This document shows, piece after piece, positions 1 to 5,235 of a stretch of DNA of 5,235 nt; within the stretch, counting starts at the first letter, position 1; each line of letters begins with the position of its first letter. This DNA comes from Gammaproteobacteria bacterium (lineage in GTDB: Bacteria > Pseudomonadota > Gammaproteobacteria > Chromatiales > Chromatiaceae). Position numbers and translations under genes: made by a program. The notes beneath the pieces are model-generated. The model worked only from the letters and a program-made list of their open reading frames with translations, was not told where the DNA came from and did not search any database. Location: contig JAUXGQ010000179.1 of NCBI GenBank assembly GCA_030621975.1, positions 1 to 5,235 on the forward strand, in the 5' to 3' direction.

Positions 1-1
1 G

Positions 2-397
2 ACATGGCTACGATCCGACTTGTTAATTGACTGGCTCCAGGGTGAAGGGCCGCTCCAGGAGCCGGTCGCCTCCCAGATCCGTGAAGGTATTCAGGATTAT
101 CTGAACGGTGCCGGTAGTCTCGAATCATGCCTGAAATTACCCAGAGTTAGCCGGTATAAAACACTGCTCAGGCAACGTGATGCACACCTGGTCACGGCAG
201 CAGCCGGCTATATTCCACCCGCCCTTATCGAACAGCTCAAGACGGGCGGACGGCTGGTTATCCCGGTAGGACAACCTTACAGTCACCAGGAGCTCATCCT
301 GGTGGAAAAAGATCCCCAGGGTGAAATCCATACCCGGGATATTCTCGGTGTCGTCTTCGTTCCCATGGTGGATACCAACCCGCCCGCTGAGCGATGA
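2..397 (+). pseudogene. Chimeric fragment: unknown N-terminal part fused to the C-terminal tail of protein-L-isoaspartate O-methyltransferase
   Basis: The frame is open from the left window edge to the TGA at 395-397, so the true start lies upstream. A TTG at 20 is the first in-window candidate and would give 125 residues. Counting from it, residues 58-117 match what I know of the C-terminal end of Pcm: VTAAA, then IPPALIEQLK, GGRLVIPVG, an ELILVEKD-like strand and a final VVFVPMV. A full Pcm is about 210-220 residues and repairs isoaspartyl damage using S-adenosylmethionine. Here the N-terminal catalytic part and the glycine-rich SAM-binding motif are absent. In their place are about 57 residues (64 counting upstream codons) that I do not recognise: charged, probably helical, containing SLESCLKLPRVSRYKTLLRQ. 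The switch falls near base 191. I infer a deletion or recombination product without methyltransferase activity. It could still be expressed as a small chimeric protein. The Pcm-tail assignment is firm; the pseudogene status is likely. Confidence 0.6.
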
Positions 398-401
398 CTG
401 A

Positions 402-617
402 CACCTGATTCGCGCCGCGACGAACGGCAACTATGCCCTGGGTGGTTTACAATTCCAGGCGCAAGTTGTCGCCGCATCCGTCCGTTTCCTTGGCGACAAT
501 TACAGCGCTATGCCGGTGTTCGGTCTCCCTGTGGATCGCAGTGGAGGCATTGCTTGAAAGGCGACGTCGTATTCACCGCTGCGCGCCGATGATTTGCGGG
601 GGTTGGATGTCGAATGA
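402..617 (+). pseudogene. Protein-like gene remnant with one internal stop codon
   Basis: This reading frame begins just after a stop at 399-401 and continues to a TGA at 615-617, broken only by a TGA at 555-557. The translation looks like real protein rather than a shadow: it contains NGNYALGGLQFQAQVVAASV and then RFLGDNYSAMPVFGLPVDRS before the internal stop. SPLRADDLRGLDVE follows in the same frame after it. The overlapping frame starting at 433 gives an arginine- and cysteine-rich product that looks non-coding. There is no convincing ATG with a ribosome binding site at the 5' end, so this is best read as the 3' part of a lost gene. The terminator starts 9 bases after the final stop, which supports that stop as a genuine gene end. 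I do not recognise the family. Alternatives are a short real protein ending at 557, or chance. Confidence 0.35.
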
Positions 618-626
618 TCCCAAACA

Positions 627-666
627 GGCGGGATGCGCTTTCGCTCTCCCGCCCTACGCGTTTTTT
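627..666 (+). terminator. Rho-independent terminator
   Basis: A perfect 7-bp stem GGCGGGA (627-633) pairs with TCCCGCC (647-653). Inside it GCG (635-637) pairs with CGC (642-644) around a CTTT loop. A run of six T follows at 661-666, seven bases after the stem. The T-run is on the + strand, so it would end transcripts coming from the left (the gene remnants) and insulate the efflux operon promoter downstream. Confidence 0.7.
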
Positions 667-686
667 CGTGTTTTCCGTGGTTAATA

Positions 687-710
687 TTCCCAGAGGTTGG
701 GAACGAGGCT
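687..710. repeat. Small REP-like inverted repeat
   Basis: TTCCCA (687-692) and TGGGAA (698-703) form a perfect 6-bp inverted repeat around GAGGT, followed by CGAGG. The form TTCCCA...TGGGAACGAG resembles a class of short extragenic palindromes that recur in many proteobacterial genomes. Only one copy is visible here, so calling it a dispersed repeat is inference from its form. It lies in the gap between the terminator and the operon promoter. The rest of that gap (about 711-766) shows nothing I can name. Confidence 0.4.
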
Positions 711-766
711 AAAAATCTTGTGAATCCTTACCCAATTCCATAGCGCGGGTGGCGGGTTGTAATCGT

Positions 767-795
767 TTGAATAACGTGTCGTTACGGCCTATACT
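767..795 (+). promoter_or_regulatory. Sigma70-type promoter of the tetR-efflux operon
   Basis: The -35 box is TTGAAT (767-772) and the -10 box is TATACT (790-795), separated by the optimal 17 bp. The predicted transcription start is near 802. This is the only good promoter seen upstream of the three overlapping genes, so it probably drives the repressor, adaptor and permease together. Both inverted repeats described separately overlap its key elements. Confidence 0.7.
772..784. promoter_or_regulatory. Putative repressor operator 1, in the promoter spacer
   Basis: TAACG (772-776), spacer TGT, CGTTA (780-784) is a perfect 5-bp inverted repeat lying between the -35 and -10 boxes. It uses the same half-sites as the palindrome at 801-814. 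Binding here would block RNA polymerase. Assignment to the adjacent TetR-family protein is inferred from position and from the usual autoregulation in this family. Confidence 0.5.
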
Positions 796-800
796 CTTAC

Positions 801-814
801 TTAACGTTCGTTAA
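801..814. promoter_or_regulatory. Putative repressor operator 2, at the transcription start
   Basis: TTAACG (801-806), central TT, CGTTAA (809-814) is a 14-base palindrome, perfect apart from the two central bases. It covers the predicted transcription start and sits 17 bases before the preferred tetR start codon. Its half-sites match those of the repeat at 772-784, with centres about 29-30 bp apart. It is the strongest operator candidate in the window. Confidence 0.6.
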
Positions 815-831
815 TGTTGGTCTGTGTAGCT

Positions 832-1428
832 ATGCAAAACGCCGAATCACGTGATACACGTGTATACATACTTGAGAAAGCAATCCCGATGTTCGCTGCA
901 CGCGGATACAGCGGGGTATCCATGCGCCATATTTCGCAAGCCGTCGGCATCAGCGCAGCGGCCCTATACCACCACTTTCCCGATAAGGAAAACCTCTATC
1001 TTGAGGCGATGGCCCATGCCTTCACAGATAAGGCGGCAGGCATTACCGCGGCTCTTGAGGGCAGTGGCACATCATTGGAGCGCCTCGAACGTTTCGTCGA
1101 CAGTTTTACCGGGCTCATGGGGGACGACCCGGACTTCAGGGCATTGCTGCAGCGGGAACTGCTCGATGGCGATGAGATACGGTTGAAGCTGGTGGCGGAG
1201 CGGGTGTTCCTTGGCCCGTTCCAGGCGATGACAGCCCTGGCTGAAGAACTCGCCCCCGAATGTGACCCGCATATGCTGGCCATCTCCATGGCTGGGCTGG
1301 TGCTGTTTCATTTTGAGACCGCGCCGGTGCGCCGCTTCCTGCCGGGTGGGCGGCCCGAGCATAATGATCCGAAAATTATTGCTCGGCATGTAACGCGACT
1401 CTTGTCCAGGGCATTCGGAGACGGCTGA
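832..1428 (+). CDS. TetR/AcrR-family transcriptional repressor
   Basis: A 198-residue DNA-binding repressor, typical in length for TetR regulators, which dimerise and leave their operator when a ligand enters the C-terminal domain. Residues about 10-55 form the N-terminal three-helix region: ILEKAIPMFAARGYSGVSMR leads into the helix-turn-helix at about 31-50, with ISQAVGISAAALYHHFPDKE. The rest is the variable helical ligand-binding and dimerisation domain, so the inducer cannot be predicted. The start at 832 is preferred because it leaves the usual roughly ten residues before the first helix. An in-frame ATG at 814 would add six residues (204 total), but it overlaps the operator and leaves only about 12 bases of leader. 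Neither start has a clear Shine-Dalgarno sequence. It is the first gene of the operon; its stop overlaps the adaptor start (TGATG). It probably controls its own promoter and the pump. Confidence 0.9.
   Translation: MQNAESRDTRVYILEKAIPMFAARGYSGVSMRHISQAVGISAAALYHHFPDKENLYLEAMAHAFTDKAAGITAALEGSGTSLERLERFVDSFTGLMGDDPDFRALLQRELLDGDEIRLKLVAERVFLGPFQAMTALAEELAPECDPHMLAISMAGLVLFHFETAPVRRFLPGGRPEHNDPKIIARHVTRLLSRAFGDG
1417..1420 (+). promoter_or_regulatory. Ribosome binding site for the adaptor gene
   Basis: GGAG lies inside the end of the tetR gene, 7 bases before the ATG at 1428. It supports this start and, with the TGATG overlap, suggests translational coupling between repressor and adaptor. Confidence 0.6.
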
Positions 1429-2534
1429 TGCGTTCGGTTGGCCAGGCTCAACTGACCTCCTCCATTGTGCTCGGGTGGGCTTTGATCCTGACCATCGGTG
1501 GTTGCCAGGATGATCAGTCAATTCAGGATCCACCAGGCAGGCCCCTGTATACCCACCGTGTATCGATGGCAAAGGTAGAGAAGCGGACGCTTCCTGTTGT
1601 CTACCCGGTACCCGGCACGGTGGTTCCAAAGGAGCGGCTGCAGGTGGCGTCACGGGTCACTGGGATCATCGAACGCATCAACGTGGATGAGGGTGATGTC
1701 GTTGAGGTGGGCGCCGTTCTGGCCGAGATTGACAATGCTCGAATCGAAGCCGCGATCAGTACTGCCGAGGCGTTACTCTCCGCGGCGTCGGCTGATCTCA
1801 CGGATGCCGGAGATGATGTCAAACGATTCCAAAAACTGGCAATAACCCAGGCGCTGGCCCTGGATAAATTACGCGATGCCCAGGTCAGACAAACGCAGTC
1901 CGAGGCGAGTGTTGCTCAGGCTCGCGCTGAACTGGCAGCGGCAAGGAAAGAGCGGCGTTATACGCGTATTATCAGCCCTGCCCGGGCACAGGTACGGGAG
2001 CGCCTACAGGATCCCGGTGATCTTGCAACGGCAGCGACACCCATTTTGCAGCTCGACGTACTGGGCCCGATGGAGCTGGAAATCTTTCTGCCCTCCTCGC
2101 GTGTCGGCGCGGTATCCGTAGGGCAAGATGTCGATGTTTATCTCCAATCCGATGACACGCCTTTGCAGGGTAAGGTGGACAAGATCGTCTATTCCGCCGA
2201 CAGTGTTACCCGCAACTGCAAGATCAAAATCGCTCTTCCAACCGACAGGCGCCTGACTCCGGGGCAGTTTGGCCGAGCCCACATCGTGGTCGGCCAGGCG
2301 TCAGCGACCCTCGTACCTGCGAGTGCAGTGACGGACCGGGCTGGAATCGAGGGAGTTTTCGTGGCGGATAAGACGGGCATTGTCCGTTTCCGAAGTGTAC
2401 GTCTGGGAAAGCCATGGCGGGAATACCGGGAAGTACTCGCCGGTGTCGACAACGGCAAATCGGTGGTCCTCAACCCGTCGGCTCGGCTCCGGGATGGCGA
2501 CCGGGTAGAGATAACCTGGCCCAATGGAAGCTGA
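1428..2534 (+). CDS. RND efflux periplasmic adaptor (HlyD/AcrA-type membrane fusion protein), predicted lipoprotein
   Basis: This 368-residue protein is the periplasmic linker that joins an inner-membrane RND pump to an outer-membrane channel. Residues 9-25 are a hydrophobic signal ending in the lipobox IGGC, with Cys26 as the likely lipidated residue. Gln27 follows rather than the Asp seen in AcrA. Two lipoyl half-motifs (about 63-102, with GIIERINVDEGDVVEVGAVL, and about 175-210, with DPGDLATAATPILQL) flank a short alpha-helical hairpin (about 104-172) rich in Ala, Gln and Glu. A beta-barrel follows (about 213-290), then a membrane-proximal domain (about 293-366) opened by LVPASAV. In the second lipoyl half, the usual APFDGVV-like segment reads SPARAQV. 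The size and domain order are complete. It overlaps the repressor by 1 base and the permease by 11, so the three are surely one operon. The substrate is not predictable. Confidence 0.9.
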   Translation: MRSVGQAQLTSSIVLGWALILTIGGCQDDQSIQDPPGRPLYTHRVSMAKVEKRTLPVVYPVPGTVVPKERLQVASRVTGIIERINVDEGDVVEVGAVLAEIDNARIEAAISTAEALLSAASADLTDAGDDVKRFQKLAITQALALDKLRDAQVRQTQSEASVAQARAELAAARKERRYTRIISPARAQVRERLQDPGDLATAATPILQLDVLGPMELEIFLPSSRVGAVSVGQDVDVYLQSDDTPLQGKVDKIVYSADSVTRNCKIKIALPTDRRLTPGQFGRAHIVVGQASATLVPASAVTDRAGIEGVFVADKTGIVRFRSVRLGKPWREYREVLAGVDNGKSVVLNPSARLRDGDRVEITWPNGS

Positions 2535-5235
2535 CCACCTTAATCTACCGGGTCGTCTGGCCCGTTATTTTGTCGAGTCCCGGCTGACCCTGCTGATGAT
2601 TCTGACCCTGCTGGGTTTTGGTATGGTCGGTCTTACATTCACCCCCCGGGAAGAGAACCCCCAGATCATTGTTCCGGCGGCGGAGGTCATCCTGGCCCTT
2701 CCGGGGGCTTCACCGCTCGAAGTGGAGCATCTGCTGCTCTCCCCTTTGGAGTCCGAACTGGCATCCATCGATGGCGTCAAGCATGTCTATGGTACCGCCC
2801 TGGAGGGTCTGGCCAAGGTGACGGTGGAGTTCGAGGTGGGTGAAGACAAGGACGATGCCATGGTGCGCCTCTACGATCACGTGCTGCGTAACCGCCATCG
2901 TCTGCCACCGGGCGCGGGGGAGCCCGATATCCAGGCGGTCGATATCGACGATGTACCGGTATTTACCGTCACCCTGGCATCACAGGAATACACCGATCAT
3001 GAACTGCGGCGCATGGCCGAGCGCATGCTGGAGCGGTTGCGTAGCGTGAAGGGCGTCGGCATTGGCTATGTTGTCGGCGGTTTATCGCGTGAGATACGTA
3101 TCGAGGTGTTGCCGGAGCAGTTGCAGGCCTTCGGTATCAGCGTCGACCAGCTCGCGGAGGCGGTACGCAACGCCAATGTAGATCAGCCCCTGGGGCTGCG
3201 CGTCTACGCGGCTGAAAATCGGGCCTTGCGGGTGGATGGTCTGTTGCACACCGCAGTGCAGGTCGAAAATATTGTGGTCTACAGCGATGGTGCCCGACTG
3301 GTCCGGGTCTCGGATCTGGTGCAGGTCATCGATGGTCCGCCCCATGAAAGAGACCAAATGACCCGCTTCGCCTTCGGTCCTGCCGGCCACCGCGCAACGA
3401 GTGACAGTGAGCCGGAGATGGCGGCTGTCACGCTGGCGCTGGCCAAGCGAACCGGTGTGAATGCGGTGGTACTCACCGCGGAACTGCGCCGGCGGGTTGC
3501 GCAGATGGAGAACGGATTTCTTCCGCCCGGTGTGAATGTCGTCATCACCCGTGACGATGGAGTCAAGGCGGATCGAACCGTAACGCAACTGGTGGAGCAC
3601 CTGTTCGTCGCCGTCGTCGCAGTCTCTCTGGTCCTGCTGCTGTTTCTCGGCTGGCGGGCCGCACTGATCGTTGCGATCATCATCCCATTGGTCTTTTCCG
3701 TGGTGATGGGCGCGGACCTGCTGGCGGGTCCCACCCTGAACCGCATCACGCTCTACGCCCTGATCCTTGGTCTGGGCATGCTGGTGGATGATGCGATTGT
3801 GGTGACCGAAAATATCCACCGCCACTTCGACCGCTTGCCTCCGGACGCGGACAAGGCCAGTCGCACCAAGGCTGTGGTGCTCGCCACCCACGAGATCGGC
3901 AATCCCACCACGCTCGCCACCTGCATGATCGTCATGGTGTTCCTGTCCCTGACCCTGGTGACCGGCATGCTAGGCCAGTATTTTTTCCCTATTACCTTCA
4001 ATGTGCCGGTGGCTATGATCGCCTCGCTCATCATCGCCTACTCGATCACTCCCTGGCTAGCCCGGCGCTGGGTACCGACGGCCGTTGGCCATGCCGGTCC
4101 GCATGCGGACGAAGCGCTCAGGGGAGCGGAGCCCCAGCATCTGCAGAGGTACTATAGGGCGCTGATCACCCCGTTGTTAAAACAGCGCTGGCTGCGCCGA
4201 CTGTTCTATCTGCTGGTGACCCTCTTGCTGGTGCTTTCCATGCTGCAACCGGCCTGGCAGTTCTTGCGCCCCCAGGGACTGGCCGGTGCCGTGTCGTACC
4301 TCGGTGTGCCTCTGGCTTTTTTGCCCAAGGACAATAAGAACACCTTTCTCGTTCATATCCATCTGCCGGAGACCACGCCGTTGGAGGTCACGGATCGTAC
4401 GGCGCGGGAGATCGGTGAACTGCTGCAAGCCCATCGTCTGGTGACCAACTACCAGACCTATGTGGGTATCCCCTCCGTGATTGATTTTAACGGCCAGCTC
4501 AAGGGCAGTGGCCAGCGCATCGGACCCCAGTACGCAGAAATCCGTGTCAATCTGGTGGATAAGTCTGAACGGGACGTCACGTCCATTGAACTGGTAAAGG
4601 CCCTGCGCCCAGCGGTGGAGAAGATCGCCGCCCGTTACCCCGGCGGCATCATGCAGCTGATTGAAGACCCGCCGGGACCGCCGGTGCGGTCCACGGTGCT
4701 GGCCGAGGTCTATGGTCCCGACATCAGGATACTGAATGCCTTGGCCTATAAGGTAGCCGACGAATACAGGAAAACCTACGACATGGCGGAGGTCCATGCC
4801 AGTGTTCCCTTTGACGTGATGGAGTACCGGTTGCGCATTCTGCGGGACAAGGCAGCCCTGGCCGGTATCGATCCGGCACAGGTATCCAGGGCGCTGACCC
4901 GGCTGATGCAGGGTGAAGTGCTGGGCCATATCCATCCGCGGGGAGAGCGGGCGCCCGTACCCATCCGATTGCAGGTACCCCGAACTCAGCGGATCGACCC
5001 GGACTTGCTGGAGCGGGCCTTTGTGACCAACCCCGATGGAAAAAAGATCTCGCTGTCGGAACTGGTCGAGGTCGTCGAGGCAACCCAGCGCAAACCCATA
5101 AACCACAAGAACGGGGAGCGGGTGCAGTACGTGGGCGGTGAGCTGGCCGCCAGCGCACCGGTCTACGCAGTGCTGGATCTGGACCGGCGTCTCGATGGAC
5201 TGGAGGTCATGGAAGCGCAACAACTACAGACTGCC
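2524..5235 (+). CDS. RND-family efflux permease (AcrB-like, HAE type), 3' end outside window
   Basis: An inner-membrane proton/drug antiporter whose frame is open for 904 codons to the window edge. RND pumps usually have 1030-1100 residues, so the last five or so membrane segments are missing. TM1 is at about 21-39, followed by TPREENPQI and the first porter domain (about 40-358). TM2 is at about 360-378, TM3 380-400 and TM4 405-428, which holds the family signature GLGMLVDDAIVVTENI with Asp422 and Asp423 in the place of the AcrB proton-relay pair D407/D408. TM5 is at about 464-482, TM6 491-513 and TM7 560-576. The second porter domain starts near 600 and includes LPKDNKNTF, QYAEIRVNLVDKSERD and IEDPPGPPVRSTVLAEVYGP. 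The DD signature favours the hydrophobe/amphiphile group over CzcA-type metal pumps (typically DFG...VDGA). The ATG at 2524 is the only start placed before TM1. It has only weak Shine-Dalgarno-like bases (about 2501-2510), so coupling to adaptor translation is likely. No frameshift or stop was found on reading every codon. Confidence 0.93.
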   Translation, partial: MEADHLNLPGRLARYFVESRLTLLMILTLLGFGMVGLTFTPREENPQIIVPAAEVILALPGASPLEVEHLLLSPLESELASIDGVKHVYGTALEGLAKVTVEFEVGEDKDDAMVRLYDHVLRNRHRLPPGAGEPDIQAVDIDDVPVFTVTLASQEYTDHELRRMAERMLERLRSVKGVGIGYVVGGLSREIRIEVLPEQLQAFGISVDQLAEAVRNANVDQPLGLRVYAAENRALRVDGLLHTAVQVENIVVYSDGARLVRVSDLVQVIDGPPHERDQMTRFAFGPAGHRATSDSEPEMAAVTLALAKRTGVNAVVLTAELRRRVAQMENGFLPPGVNVVITRDDGVKADRTVTQLVEHLFVAVVAVSLVLLLFLGWRAALIVAIIIPLVFSVVMGADLLAGPTLNRITLYALILGLGMLVDDAIVVTENIHRHFDRLPPDADKASRTKAVVLATHEIGNPTTLATCMIVMVFLSLTLVTGMLGQYFFPITFNVPVAMIASLIIAYSITPWLARRWVPTAVGHAGPHADEALRGAEPQHLQRYYRALITPLLKQRWLRRLFYLLVTLLLVLSMLQPAWQFLRPQGLAGAVSYLGVPLAFLPKDNKNTFLVHIHLPETTPLEVTDRTAREIGELLQAHRLVTNYQTYVGIPSVIDFNGQLKGSGQRIGPQYAEIRVNLVDKSERDVTSIELVKALRPAVEKIAARYPGGIMQLIEDPPGPPVRSTVLAEVYGPDIRILNALAYKVADEYRKTYDMAEVHASVPFDVMEYRLRILRDKAALAGIDPAQVSRALTRLMQGEVLGHIHPRGERAPVPIRLQVPRTQRIDPDLLERAFVTNPDGKKISLSELVEVVEATQRKPINHKNGERVQYVGGELAASAPVYAVLDLDRRLDGLEVMEAQQLQTA

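Noticed and set aside
433..684. 83-codon plus-strand frame from an ATG at 433
   Set aside because: The product is Arg/Cys/Trp-rich and runs straight through the terminator hairpin and T-run. Another frame over the same bases looks much more protein-like.
398..813. CRISPR array, tRNA or attachment site in the gene-poor stretch
   Set aside because: No regularly spaced direct repeats, no tRNA-like cloverleaf and no paired direct repeats were seen. The stretch holds only the remnant, terminator, hairpin and promoter described.
814..831. ATG at 814 as the tetR start
   Set aside because: It overlaps the operator palindrome, leaves about a 12-base leader and extends the N-terminus beyond the usual length. 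It was kept only as an alternative to 832.
1072..1653. 193-codon open frame on the minus strand across the tetR/adaptor junction
   Set aside because: It overlaps two well-supported genes on the other strand, and its low-complexity Pro/Arg/His-rich translation shows no family features.
2618..3049. Short plus-strand frames inside the start of the permease gene (from 2618 and 2840)
   Set aside because: They are out-of-frame shadows. The permease frame through this region has clear RND homology.
3082..3891. 269-codon open frame on the minus strand
   Set aside because: It is antisense to the permease porter and TM2-TM4 region, is His/Gln/Asp-rich, and has no promoter or ribosome binding site. 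It is a shadow frame.
4177..5223. 348-codon open frame on the minus strand
   Set aside because: It lies fully antisense to the RND permease. Its translation is rich in His, Gln, Gly and Arg with no recognisable domain, as expected from the opposite strand of a GC-biased gene.

Overview
This window reads as chromosomal DNA of a Gram-negative, moderately GC-rich bacterium, probably a gammaproteobacterium. The evidence is a tripartite-type efflux module (lipoprotein membrane fusion protein plus RND permease), a sigma70-like promoter and a proteobacterial-style pcm fragment. The genus cannot be named from the sequence. All supported genes lie on the + strand.

The left part (about 1-710) looks like gene debris. 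A reading frame that enters from outside the window carries about 60 residues of unrecognised protein and then switches, in frame, to the last 60 or so residues of a protein-L-isoaspartate O-methyltransferase (Pcm). It has lost the SAM-binding core. Behind it, at 402-617, is a second protein-like stretch with no good start and one internal TGA. It ends 9 bases before a clear rho-independent terminator (627-666). A small REP-like hairpin follows (687-710).

The right part (about 767-5235) is a well-preserved regulator-efflux operon. A near-consensus promoter (TTGAAT, 17 bp, TATACT) carries two inverted repeats with the same TAACG/CGTTA half-sites. One lies in the spacer between the -35 and -10 boxes and the other at the predicted transcription start. 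The operon then runs tetR-type repressor (832-1428), periplasmic adaptor lipoprotein (1428-2534) and RND permease (2524 to beyond the window end). Successive genes overlap by 1 and 11 bases. The simplest reading is that the repressor shuts off its own promoter, and with it the pump, until a ligand releases it. No outer-membrane factor (TolC type) is in the window.

The permease frame is open for 904 codons and is the largest gene here. Long antisense frames under it are shadows. I see no clear sign of an undescribed system. The most interesting points are the paired operators in the promoter, the in-frame Pcm chimera and the interrupted fragment at 402-617.
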